From contig OY821779.1 in the NCBI GenBank assembly GCA_963682175.1, forward strand, positions 12,501 to 76,500: a stretch of DNA of 64,000 bases, in the 5' to 3' direction. The notes under the pieces are model-generated. The model was not told the DNA's origin, made no database searches, and saw only the letters and a list, made by a program, of their open reading frames with translations. Below, piece by piece: positions 48,149-60,040 of this stretch. Each line of letters opens with the position of its first letter. Position 1 is the stretch's first letter. The position numbers were made by a program, and so were the translations under genes. This stretch comes from Triglochin maritima (lineage: Eukaryota > Streptophyta > Magnoliopsida > Alismatales > Juncaginaceae).

Positions 48149-51130
48149 ATGTCTGGCGAAGCACATGAATCCGGTGAGGTAACGGGGGCGGAATTTTTTT
48201 CCCAACTCGGGCGTCTCGCTAAGCCGCCTCCACCTATGTGCATGCGTCTTATATGGACGCCTCCACTAAGGTGAAGGCGTCTGTCTAACACGCATCCACG
48301 AATGTGGAGGCCTGTTAGGCAAACGCCTCCACCTTGGTGGAGGCGGCTTAACCAGACGCTCGTTTTTTTTTAATTTTCTGTTAAATTCAAAATTTTCAGG
48401 TTCCGTTGCAAGATTTCAGTGGTGATGGAGTAGATTACAGTGAGCTTTTTGACAGTAAAGAAATATTTACAACAATCGAGGAAGCTTGTAAATGGGCGAA
48501 ACAAGTTGCACTAGGAGCCGAATTTTTTTTGGTTATATCATCATACAAACGAAAAGCAGATAACCGGATGGATTGTTACCTCAGATGTGATCGCAGACGT
48601 AAGATGAGTTCTCGTGATACGAGTATTGCACTGCGAAAGAATACGAAAAGAAAAGGTTGCAGTTGTCGGTTTTTGGTAAAAGTGGTGGAGCGACGAGATC
48701 GTGATGGATGAGTCATTGTTTCTAGTAGCATCTGTGGGCAGCACAACCACCCACTGGCAGTTTATTCAGAGGGTCACCGACAGGTCAGCAGACTTAGTGC
48801 TGGGGCAAAGCAAATTGTTCGTGATATGACAGAGGCACAAGCAAGACCACGTAACATTTTGTTGGCGGTAAAGAAGAAATTCTCAGACGATAATCCGAAT
48901 CAAAGACACATTTATAACTTCAGAGAGTACATGAGGAGGACGAAATCTGAAGACAGGAATCTCGCGCAGCAGTTTCTCAGGGAGGCGGTGCAGCATAAGT
49001 ATTTGCATTGGATTGTGGCAGATGAAGAAACTAATGTCCTCACTCACGCATTTTTGGCACATCCGACTTCAGTTCAGTTGTTGCATACATACTCATTCGT
49101 AATCTGTACGGATTCGACGTATAAGACGAACAAGTACAAGATGCCTTTGTTTGAGATGGTTGGGGCTACTCCAACAAACATGAATTTCCGCGTCGGATAT
49201 GCGATTTTGCAGGATGAGACCGAGTCTAGTTACCAGTGGGTGTTGGAGAAGTTGCGAGATCTGTTATTGGATATTGTTAGCCCGACTGTAATAATTACGG
49301 ACCGGGAGATGGGTCTGATGCGACCAGTGGCAGAGGTTTTTCCTGAGTCTGCTCATTTACTATGCACCTGACATATCAACAAAGACATGTACAACTACGC
49401 ATACCACGTATTCGGCAAGGAGAAGCAGCTGGCAAAGAGTTTTAGGCGTGGAATGTGGAGGAGAGTCATGTTTTCTGATTCACAGACGGATTATGATAGA
49501 GCAGTCTGTAATCTGAAAGATTCTTACAACTCCTGGCCAGTGCTGACAAAGTATGTGGAAGACACGTGGTTGGTGCATAAGGAAAAATTCGTGTTGAATT
49601 GGACGAATCAAGTTTTTCATTTCGGCAACACTACGAACAACAGGGTGGAAAGTGCACATTCGGCTCTGAAAGAGTGAATCACTACATCGACTTCCGCTCT
49701 CGACACTCTTTTCGACCGCGTGAACTCGACTATTGAAATGCAGCTGACGAATATTCAGAACTTTCTTGAAGATTCGAGACGTCGAATTGTGACAAACTAC
49801 ATTGGTCTTTTGTTTCAGCATATAAATGGCCGAGTTTCGCATCACTGCTTGTCGTTATTGACTCAGGAGTTGAAGAGAATGCATGACTTAAGTGATGAAG
49901 TTGAATATCGTTGTGGGTGTGCTTTCCTGACAACACATGATTCCTTATGCTTGTACCATGTACGAGTGTTTGGCGTCAGGTGATGGAATTTATTTAGAGC
50001 AGATTCATCCATTCTGGAAAACACTTGTTATCGGAGAAGGAGTCCAGATGTCAGAGTTTTTTGATCAGTCAGCACAAGACGTCGAGCATCGGAAGCAGCT
50101 CTCGGAGAGCTACCCTGCAGTAATTCGTAGTGCCTCTCGTATTTTATACGAATAGTTACACCCCGATCAGTCGAACTATGGAGAACCCGAAGAAAATATT
50201 AAGGTACGAGGTCGACCTAGGGGAAAGTCGACACGTCGGGACCCGAGTGCCTTCGACTATGCTGAGCGAGGTCGTGGTCGGTCTGGCAGTAGTGGTAGCC
50301 AGGGTCGTCGTCGGTCTGGCAGTAGTGGGAGCAGAGGTCGTGGTTGGTCTTCAAATTCGTCTCGATCGTCCGTGAATACGGGCACAAGATCTTCTGGTAT
50401 GACGATATCTTTGTTGTTATGTTATTTAATATATATCAGTAATCTAGATGTGGTTGAATATATTATCTCCTAATTTTGTTGTTTTAATGAATTGTTATTT
50501 ACCTATCTTACAGTGTCCGGACGGATTGATGTGGACAACTTCCCATATAATGATAGACTGCCATGAATCATTTTATCATTTCTGGAAAGGTGGAATGACG
50601 TACGTGTTGATGACAACTGTGGATTTCGATGTGTTGTTGATGTCTTCCATGGTGGTCAAGAGAACTGGTCATACGCCCGTCGTGCGATTTCTAATGAGAT
50701 AGGTGCACATCCTATTTATGAGAGTGTCTATTTCGGCAATGTGGGAGAGGTTCGTCGACGAATTGATTGGGGCGGGGGAGCTTGTGGCGAGGATCATTAT
50801 ATGGAGGTTTGGGTCAACTTGTTCCCGATTGCTAATTTTTACAAGTGTGCGGTCATGTATTTCTCAATGGGAACGGATGCTTCGTTGTTCCCGTGTCTTA
50901 CTGTGCTACCTTGGGAGAGTCCGTCTGCCATGATGAGGCCTGTCAGAGAGTTGGTCATTGCTCATTTAGGGAGTTACAGACATTTTATTCGTTTGGAATT
51001 AGTTGATAATTTCCCAGTACCTCCTATAGCGACCTTATGGTATCAAATGCGAGATGAGAGTGTTGTTGGATGGAAGGATCAGTACGAAAGTAGGATGGAG
51101 TATTGGAACCGGTTACGTAGTACATTTTGA
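48149..51130 (+). pseudogene. MULE transposase-OTU gene of copy 2, broken
   Basis: Exons equivalent to element 1: 48149-48178, 48400-50396, 50514-51130, with the same splice phases. Three in-frame TGA codons (ending 48711, 49371 and near 49677) each stand where element 1 has TGG. A one-base deletion near 49938 shifts the frame just after CGCAFLTTH, and a CAG-to-TAG change lies near 50153. The OTU Cys is retained but its motif reads DDNCGFR rather than DGNCGFR. All listed substitutions are transitions. The identical exon layout supports the spliced fusion model for element 1. Confidence 0.88.
48205..48360. repeat. Degenerate palindromic minisatellite, copy 2 intron 1 (transposase)
   Basis: Four or five diverged units (GGCGTCTGTCTAACACGC, GGCGGCTTAACCAGACGC) in the same intron as in element 1. 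Confidence 0.75.
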
Positions 51131-52925
51131 TTGTAATTTGTAATGCTTTTGTAATGTATAATATATCGTGTATTTCTACTTATATCGTGTTGTTCTTTTA
51201 CCGTATTTTAAATTTAAATATTATTTGAAGAAATTTAAAGAAATAAGTTGAAGATATATTCGTGACAAATAAATTTTAAAAATACGATAGTCAAACAAAT
51301 ACGTAGAAGATATGTTCGTAAGAAATAAATAATAAGAGTACACAAATAAGCATAAGCAAATACCAACAAATGTAGTAACAGTGCAACATATAACAAAACG
51401 AAAGTAAAAGCAAGACAACTACAGCTCAGCATCTGAATCATGGTCCAAAATGCCCAACTGGTTGTTCCAATCCTCGATCAGGCGATCCCAATCTGTACAT
51501 GCAAGTCTCGTCTCCTCAGTCGACATGATGTCTCTCCCTCGCAAGAACGGCTGCGTACACCGTATCGCCATACTCATCTACTGTATGTAGAATAAAAATT
51601 AGCGTACAATAACAAAATATACTTTACAATTAAAAATAAAATTAGATAAACTTACCGCATCGGCACATGTCCTATTCAGTGGTCTCTCCGGTCTCGGAAT
51701 GATACCGCGTACGAGAAGTGGATGTGAGCACCTACCGAACCACTGCAAATAATCTGCAGCACAAGTGGAGGGGTCACGGCTACGACTCAGATCGTCCAGG
51801 TGTAGTCGTCCTACTCTCAGAAATGTCCTCCAAAACGATTCCGCGAACGAAACGTTGTGCCTAACGTCGTACGTCGTCGCAGTCGCAGACCGTACTTCAT
51901 GCTCGGTCGTCGGGATGTCAACCGGGATCACCTGAACGTAACCTAACTGACGTAACACGCGATCAGGTAAATAAGGCTCTGTGATATCCCTATAACGAAT
52001 AACGCCCATAAATGTAGTCCTCATTACAGCTACAACAGGCTCGGGACCATACGGTAACCACTCCACCTAAACGTTTATACGTTAATAATAATAAGGTTAA
52101 ATTTAAATAAACGTGAATGATATATACATTATATACCTGCGATGCAGTCATCTGATCTAGCCGTCTACGAATAGAAAGAAGTCGACTCTCGCTCTTATCC
52201 TCGGCCCGGACAGCCCACATACGCGAACGAGGATGACCACGCTCAACAATCTTCCGCTCACGATGTGGGCGAAAAGCAGGAAAATACTCATATATCCAAG
52301 CCTGCAGTAGTGTAAGACAACCTGTAATCTGACCACAATCAGCACAACTAGATATGCTCAGCTGGCGATACAGATATGCCAACGTCGCCGACCCCCATGA
52401 GTACTGACCAATGGTATCTGGGTCTCTCGCCTCCAATAGGTCGCGTGGTCTGACTCTGGAACCGCTCTTGTCAACAAACAAGACGCAGCCTAGCAGTAAG
52501 AAGAGGTAAGCAGTCATCTGCGTATCCTCAGTCTGTGGTGGTCGCCCCTATCTGCAACACTCGTCCATAGCATCGATACTAACACCACCGCCACTCCAAA
52601 ATGAGCTATCCCGCCCAAGACCCTCCAGGCTGACAGCCAGCAACTCAGATACATATAACTTCAACTCAGATGTCGGCGCCTGCGCACTCACCATAGGACC
52701 CTCAACAGGAATGTGCAGAATCTGAAAGACGTCATGCAACATGATCGTCATCTCTCCGAACGGCAAGTGGAAAGTGTTGGTGTCGGGCTGCCACCGCTCC
52801 AAGAAAGCCGAAATCAACGGCATGTCGATGCAAGAAAACATGATGTACGGCAAGTGACCCAATCCACTGTCAACCACGGTCGTCGTTATATCCTCAGTCA
52901 TCACTGAACGACATGCCTGCAATGT

Positions 52926-54135
52926 TGATGCATTACATACATTGCATCATATGTCTTTCATTTAGATTAATTTTATATCAATAAATGCTACTAAGGTATG
53001 TGTTTAGTCTTATTTACATAATACAGGGACCTGAATGCAAATTACTCATATCCCGAGCATAAATGCGTGCAAGAGACTCATTCCTGTCATAAAGACCAAG
53101 TTCAAGATTATCGGGTTTCAAATGGAAATGCATCCAAGCATAAAAGCATTCAAGACCTAATTACAAAAAGGACAATGACTTAATTGCAAAAGGACAAGGA
53201 CTTAATTGCAAAAAGCCAAGGACCAAATTGCAAATTACGAGTAGCTTTTATTATTATGGAGAAAATCTAAAGAAAAATCAATGTGGACATCCAAATATAT
53301 AAAGAAATAAAGTCGGAGCTCAAAAGAAAGGAAAGAATCAATCCAGACGCGCAAAGGATATTGAAATCATACCATAAACACACAGGAAAAATCCTGATTA
53401 AATCGGAGCTAAAAATGTGGTGAATCCGCCGCACCTTATGTACAAAATGCGGCGAATCCGCTGTATAAAATTAGATCCATGCTCTAAAAATTTTACCGGT
53501 TGCGTGTTGACGCGTGTACTTTCCTATTTTATACCTAAGTCCCTTTTATCGGCTATAAATAGCCTCGAAACGATGTTGTGATGGTCCTTGTCTTTAGTTT
53601 TTAATTTTAGTCCTTAGTTTTAGTAATAAAATTCTGTCTTTTATTTCTTGTTTTTAGTTTTCTTTTGTAATTCCTCTAGGACCTCTTCTCCTTCCCTCCA
53701 TCTATGAGTTTCTAACTCTTTCCAAAGGGTGAAGGTGACGAATTTAGGGTGATGAGAAGAGAATAAAGTTATTATTTTAATTTCGTGATTAGTATATTTT
53801 GATTACTTGAGTTTGTGTTAAATCATTTATCATGTAATGCTTTATAACTAATATGATTTATTATAAGTTTCTGCATTCTCTAATCTAAACCTGATATCTA
53901 AACCTCCACCCAACGGAATTCACCATCTTTGTTCTTATTTTAGTTTTATTTGTTCATGTTTCATGCTTTAGAAAATTAAAAACCAAAAATCTCAAAACCA
54001 AACTTATTCTTCTCTCCTTCTTTCCCCTACTCGAAAATCACACAAATAACAAATCTCTCCCTCCTTGTGTTCGACCCGTACTTGCCACGTCTTCATTGAC
54101 GTTGTGCACTTGCGGTATAAATAAAATTCTCATCA
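52926..54135 (+). mobile_element. Solo LTR, 1210 bp, with perfect 5-bp target duplication
   Basis: TGATGCATTACA...TTCTCATCA with TG...CA ends, flanked by AATGT at 52921-52925 and 54136-54140. A TATA-like CTATAAATAGCC lies at about 53553. No internal region is present, so it is a recombination product of a full element. The same LTR, truncated, sits at 11085-11480. The family is probably Gypsy-like but not proven. It interrupts PMD exon 2. Confidence 0.92.
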
Positions 54136-55034
54136 AATGTCGTACAGGCTCTGTGTCGATTATGGCACTTCAAAACCTTCTGATCCTCGCCATCGCAGAT
54201 GCGTCTGGCGATGTGGCCTCCGAAACTCGGAATGACACTGCCATCTCCAGGACCACCAGGTATAATATCTGTGACGATCCAAGAGTCGTCCTCACTCCTC
54301 TTCTTCTTCTGAGCTCGAGAGTCTGCAGTGCACGAACTCGAATCACCGGTCACAAACCGGCCACCTCGATCCTTCCTAATGACCCACTCAGCCGAAGGAC
54401 CACAATGTCGCCCTCGTCCTCGACCGGACTGATGTACCGCCTCCTCCTGTCGCCCCAAGTCATACCGGCCCCCATCGTCACTCTCGTCGTGACTCCTCAC
54501 CTCATTTGAATCATCCTCGTCGTCGAAAGAATCCTCAGGTGTCTGACGACGACGTAACATATCTCTCTCTCTCTCCTAACTGAAGCAGAAATACCACGTG
54601 TACGTGGATGATGAGGACCTGACTCGTATGCTATACTACGTACCGCGCGTAAGGGAATTGATTTCCCTTTTCCTCCACGGTAACCCGATGACTATTAATT
54701 CAATTTTAAAAATAAAAATTTATTAATGGATTTACTAAAATAATTAAATTAATTATTAACTTAATAATCGATTTATTTAGCAATTATCACAATTAATCAA
54801 TAATCATTTACTAAAATCGTACACAACTAATTACTAACATAATAATCAATTTATTTAGTAATTATCACAACTTTTAATCAATAATTCATTACAAAACTTT
54901 TATTTATTATTTATCACAATTTATAATCAATAAAGGATTTACTAAACTAACTTAACTCATTATTAACATAATATTCAATTTATTTTAAATTTATCACAAT
55001 TTATAATCAATTAAAATAAATTAAAATAAAAAAA

Positions 55035-55168
55035 TTCGGGGCGTCTGCGGGAGACGCCTACCCTACGTGGTAGGCGCCTGCCGGAGACTCCTAACCTACG
55101 TGGAAGGCGTCTCCCGCATACGTGTGGACATAGGGTTGGGCGTTCGCGGGAGATGCCCGACCCAAAAA
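55035..55168. repeat. Degenerate palindromic minisatellite, copy 2 PMD intron 1
   Basis: About four units such as GGCGTCTGCGGGAGACGCC with spacers around CCTACGTGG. The position mirrors 40558-40780 in element 1. Confidence 0.78.
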
Positions 55169-55410
55169 TGTTTTTAAAAAAAAATTAATTTAAATAAATA
55201 AGGTAATTTACCAGATGTGAGTAGTCCGGGGTGTCCGCTGGTTCTTTTCCTGGCCTCCGAGATATTTTATCTGGTGAATAGAAGAGTGATATGAAGAAAA
55301 AGTTGTGTTAAAAGAGTAAAATGAAGTGTTATATAAGTAGAAAAGATCGGGGGACAAAATGGTAATCTGTTGGGACGATTTAAGTAGTTTTACGACGACA
55401 AATAACAATT

Positions 55411-56275
55411 CAGTATTTTTTTTAGCTTTCTTTCTTTCTTTCTACGGCTCTACGTGTGTTTGGTCCGTATAGTGCCCCCATAACATTACCGAGGGACCAA
55501 CAAAACTTTGGATGACGACATAATTAGCATAGATAGATACTTGATTTCATTCAACAACAACAACAAGGCAGGATTGGAAATAGAAATTAATTTGTGGTTG
55601 GAAGGTCATTATCATGTAAGAGAAAATCACTAATATGAGCAGACAAACGTAGCTCGTCTATTAATTTGATCTAAACCTCAACAACCATGTATATGTGGTT
55701 TTGCTATATATAGCAGCAGTAGCAAGAGGAAATTAAGTTCGAAACTTTCAATGTGCCTTTCCATATGCCTGTCTGTCCAATAATGAGAATACTGCCATAT
55801 CATATGGAAAAGTCTTGTCCTCATCACGTACCCTAAACAACTAATAAGCACCACATTAATTGACTCACGCCACAAACATATATCTATATTTGTATGTGCG
55901 GAAGCAATTTGTGAGATCATATATATTAATATTTGCCCAACTACCAGCTTGCTACATGCGTGCATGAACCGGAAATATTAATAAACATGGAAATATTTGT
56001 AGATTATCAAAGATTGGTAATAGATAGGTAGATGAGTAAATTGTATAGATGGGTTATAAGCACGCACAATCTAATGAATTTATATCCTAACTGATATTCT
56101 CCATCTACCAGACGCATAGGCCCTGTTGATCGACACCAAAATTTTGTTAACACTAAGTTAATATTGCATTATGGCCCCCAATTAACCACCCTACATAAAT
56201 GATTTCACTTGAAAGCACAAGACACACTTCGAGTCTCAGTTATGAAATGTTGCTTTTATGACGTAGACGGTCAAT
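55411..56275. other. Intergenic stretch, no gene seen
   Basis: 865 bp, AT-rich, with a short CTTT repeat near 55430 and CAACAA repeats near 55553. Nothing I can assign. Confidence 0.5.
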
Positions 56276-57271
56276 TGTTGGGAGGAAGATCTAACAATGT
56301 ACTAACTCGACACGGATTAAACGCACCACGTAATACCAAATATTGAATGCGGAATTAACTTCGGACCCTCTCCCAAACTCAATTGCAACAAGAACACAAG
56401 CAATATGAAAATAAACAAGCAAACACAAATGCACACCTGAAACAACCACGACACACGTGATTTACAAGGTTCGGCAACGTGCCTACGTTCTTGGGGGGTC
56501 TCCTGCGGGTTTCATTTCCTTCTTCCGCTTCTCCAACAAGAGAAACAACCGAGATTACAAGTATATGGAGGCAATAGGTCCTCTAAATCACTCTAGATCT
56601 ATCTCTAGCCTTAATCTCTCAACTCACAATGAAGGGAATAAATATTGTATGCAATGTGATGTAAAACTAAGAGCTAACAAGCCATTTTATAGGCTCAAAA
56701 ACCGAGCTACAATTAAGCAAAATTGAACAGAACTATTCATGGGGAACGGTCGATCAGTGCTCATTCGGTCGTCCGTTCGTGCTTCAACATGAGTGATTCC
56801 TGTTCCGATTCGGTTAACCGAATCCTTCCGGTTGACTGGGGGAACATTTCTCACGCGGCTCGGTAGACCGCGAGAACGATTCTTCCACGAACTAACGAAT
56901 TCTCCAACAACCCTTCGGTCGACCGAGAATCCCTCGGTGGACCGTGTCAAATTGTCCAGACACTTTTAAATTCTCGGAACACCAAAAAACTTCTCAACGG
57001 TTTACCGAACCCGTTGTTCTGAAGTGTCACTTGCTCTCTGATGGTAGACCGAATCCAATTCGGTCGTCCGATCTCAACTGCACACGAAGTGCCTGGAATC
57101 CTCGGTTCGGTGGACCGAATCCAATTCGGTAGACCGAACCCGTCTTCGCCGAAATTTCCTGGGTTGTGCGTCGGTAGACCGGATCCCATCCGGTCGACCG
57201 ACTCTTCCTGGATTTGCATCCTTAACAAATATAAGTCAATATTCAACACCAACATCTTCATCATTTTGACA
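56276..57271. mobile_element. LTR-like block with palindrome cluster
   Basis: 996 bp from TGTTGGGAGG to ATTTTGACA, so TG...CA ends on either strand. The phrase GATTTACAAGGTTCGGCAAC is of a type often seen in plant LTRs. The flanks TCAAT and TATGA do not match, so a target duplication is not supported and the borders are tentative. An 89-codon open frame (56457-56726) is part of this repeat-like DNA and has no recognisable domain. Confidence 0.4.
56748..57205. repeat. Gapped palindrome cluster TCGGT-N2-ACCGA
   Basis: About 13 sites in 460 bp. Half-sites are constant and centres vary: CG (56915, 57190), TA (56811), AG (56861, 57127, 57171), GG (56934, 57108) and TT (56998). Several sites continue as ACCGAATCC or ACCGAACC. 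Confidence 0.78.
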
Positions 57272-58087
57272 TATGATTAACCGGCCAAAAATTTCAGGTG
57301 CATATATATAGTTTCAATGGAAAACGACAATCTTGGTTACAATCTATGTGAGATGTGGTCATTGTGATGTATCACCGAGGGAAGTTAGTTGAAACAAGAG
57401 ACATGTACAGTAGATTTGTTTTTAAAATACAATATAATAAGTTCCACGTGGGCATGTTTGAGTGACATTCAAAACTGAAGCTTGAGATCCACAACAACTC
57501 ATCACTTGCTAACTCGTAAAGACATTCAAAACTGCTGCTGTTTTCTTCCTTCGTGCACAATTCCCTTCTTTGCCTTTCCTCCAGCCGGCCCATAACAAGA
57601 GCATAGTGAGCTCCTGCTCTGGGTCTCATTTTGAGAGGACCTCAACAAACAAAAATGTACATGGACTTATTGATTTGCAAAAAAAATTAGTGCTACCACT
57701 TAGATAACACATAAATATTAATAAATTTGACAAAAAAATTCAAGTGATATTACACTAAGTTGGTGAAATTTTTATTATTTAAATTAGGAGCCCAAAAAAT
57801 TTCAAATCGAAGAGTCATTTTTTATTTTCGCACCGGGTCTCGAAAATTCCCGAGACGACCCTGCCTTTCCTCTCATCAATTTAATTATATAGTATACTAG
57901 AACAGAGTAGATGTATAACACGCATACACATGTATACGAGCGTATAGTTGTTATATATAGTTAATTGGTGTTACCCTCCGAATTAGAAATTAATTAATCC
58001 CATGCGCGCGTATTAGCTGATGCTTGGTTGAGTGGTAGATAGGCAGGTAGGTAGGTGGGTGAGCGAGTATACAAATACAAATACTAA
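57272..58087. other. Intergenic stretch, no gene seen
   Basis: About 800 bp. An 85-codon minus-strand frame (57372-57629) starting MRPRAGAHYALVMG has no family I recognise. The block 57785-57870 (GCACCGGGTCTCGAAAATTC) looks like the end of a degraded DNA transposon, but no paired terminus is present. Confidence 0.4.
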
Positions 58088-58444
58088 TTAATTAAAGAAC
58101 CGTGATAGACGGACGCAGGCGTCACGGACGCGCCTTACGTGGATCTGTACAGCTCAGATATTTTTCTTTGAGTCAGCGTCCAGTCAGCGAAATTTCTCTT
58201 CGCGCGTTTTGGTCTTTTTAAAAAACGCCGGTTCTTTAAGTTGAACGATTCATTTCCCAATACACAGATAAGACAGTGTGCAGACTCTAGGACATCGTGC
58301 AGTCTCATTATTCGTGCAGAGCCCACACTTATCATAATAAAATATTTGTTTTTAAGTTTTACGTTGGATCAACTTAATTTGTCTAGCTTACTTTATGTGT
58401 GTGTGCAGTTTACATTATGTGTTTGTCTTGTTTACGTTATGTGT

Positions 58445-59440
58445 ATGTCCGGAATAAGTGTATTTGCTGTACGGAATAAGTGTATTTGTTGTCCGGAATA
58501 AGTGTATTTGTTGTCCGGTTTAAGAATAAAGTGTGTCCAGAAACGGAACATAAAGTTTGTCCGGAATAAGTTGATTTGTTGTCCGGAATAAGTTGATTTG
58601 TTGTCCGGAATAAGTGTATTTGCTGTCCGGAATAAGTGTATTTGCAGTCCGGAATAAGTATAGTTGTCCAGAATAAGAAGAAAGTGTGTCCAGAAACGGA
58701 ACAGAAAGTTTGTCCGGAATAAGTGTATTTGCTGTCCGGAATAAGTGTATTTGTTGTCCGGAATAAGTGTATTTGTTGTCCGGTTTAAGAATAAAGTGTG
58801 TCCAGAAACGGAACATAAAGTTTGTCCGGAATAAGTTGATTTGTTGTCCGGAATAAGTGTATTTGTTGTCCGGAATAAGTGTATTTGCAGTCCGGAATAA
58901 GTGTAGTTGTCCAGAATAAGAAGAATGTGTGTCCAGAAACGGAACAGAAAGTTTGTCCGGAATAAGTGTATTTGCTGTCCGGAATAAGTGTATTTGTTGT
59001 CCGGAATAAGTGTATTTGTTGTCCGGTTTAAGAATAAAGTGTGTCCAGAAACGGAACATAAAGTTTGTCCGGAATAAGTGAATTTGTTGTCCGGAATAAG
59101 TTGATTTGTTGTCCGGAATAAGTTGATTTGTTGTCCGGAATAAGTGTATTTGCTGTCCGGAATAAGTGTATTTGCAGTCCGGAATAAGTGTAGTTGTCCA
59201 GAATAAGAAGAAAGTGTGTCCAGAAACGGAACAGAAAGTTTGTCCGGAATAAGTGTATTTGCTGTCCGGAATAAGTGTATTTGTTGTCCGGAATAAGTGT
59301 ATTTGTTGTCCGGTTTAAGAATAAAGTGTGTCCAGAAACAGAACATAAAGTTTGTTCGGAATAAGTGTATTTGCTGTCCGGAATCGGAATAAGTGTATTT
59401 GCAGTCCGGAATAAGTGTAATTGCAGTCCGGAATAATATA
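58445..59440. repeat. 22-bp minisatellite TGTCCGGAATAAGTGTATTTGT
   Basis: About 1 kb of 22-bp units with variants TTGATTTG, TGCAG and TGCTG. A 43-bp spacer (CGGTTTAAGAATAAAG then CCAGAAACGGAAC) recurs at 58513, 58779, 59021 and 59309, so a higher-order period of 266, 242 and 288 bp exists, differing by about one 22-bp unit. The minus strand stays open for 304 codons only because the unit lacks stops in its three phases. Confidence 0.93.
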
Positions 59441-59762
59441 TGGCTTCATTATTGTCGGAATAAACGAATCAATATATGGAATGCAATAATATGATGTCAA
59501 AACAAAAAAACGTCCGCAAAGCGCGCTCCCTCTGTCCGCTCGCTTTGCGGGGGGGACTCACGTCCCCCGCAGGGGCTGCCGCCCCCTGCCACCCCCGCAC
59601 AAACTCAACAAATCTCCCACTGTATATTTTACCCCACAAGAATTACGTTTAGGAAAAAAATAGCATCTCAGATTTCCATTACAAACACAAACACACACAA
59701 ATTACAAAAATAATATATATTTTCCCAGTAAATCGGAAGAGAAGATGTAAGACTTAAACATG

Positions 59763-60040
59763 ACCGTCTCATTCACGCTGCTTACGTTGTCAAGAACCTT
59801 CGGAGTCGGCATCAGACGCTTCTTCGACGTAATATCTTACTCGAAATGGTGATTTATTACGGAGAGATGTACAACATAAACCGAACAGACGTAAGTCTTC
59901 ACCACGGAGCGTTGACAAGAACATCGGGAAGTCTTCGCACCGTCCCATTCACTCTGCTTACGTTGTGAAGAATCCTGAGAGTCGGCATCAGACGCTTCTT
60001 CGAAATGGTGATTTATTCTGGAGAGAAAGAATGAAGAAGA
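59763..60040. repeat. Two direct repeats of about 90-100 bp
   Basis: CTGCTTACGTTGT, AGTCGGCATCAGACGCTTCT and AAATGGTGATTTATT occur in the same order at about 59777-59865 and 59957-60020. They lie inside the non-autonomous Mutator-like element. Confidence 0.8.

Larger units (their letters stand above)
51419..55265 (-). pseudogene. PMD gene of copy 2, broken and split by a solo LTR
   Basis: Exons 55265-55212, 54691-52137 (interrupted by the LTR at 52926-54135), 52066-51656, 51580-51419, with the same borders as element 1. The start codon is ATA where element 1 has ATG; an in-frame TAG lies near 52550 (CRRAR region); exon 4 opens with TAG where element 1 has TGG. It retains HLGHLPYIMFSCIDMPLISA and the rest of the mobile domain at high similarity. 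Not functional as it stands. Confidence 0.87.
48000..55410 (+). mobile_element. Mutator-like copy 2 (decayed) with solo LTR insertion
   Basis: Same gene order as element 1. Left terminus CTACTATTCGTCGCCGG and right complement TTGTTATTTGTCGTCG continue into AAAACTACTTA. Length without the 1.2 kb LTR is about 6.2 kb, close to element 1. Both genes carry nonsense mutations. No clear target duplication is visible. Confidence 0.88.

Noticed and set aside
56276..57271. Firm call of a solo LTR
   Set aside because: TG...CA ends exist but the flanking 5-mers TCAAT and TATGA do not match, so borders stay tentative.
58432..59346. 304-codon minus-strand open frame with repeats such as NTLIPDNKYTYSGQQ
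   Set aside because: It arises entirely from a stop-free 22-bp minisatellite read in three phases; no start context, no domain.
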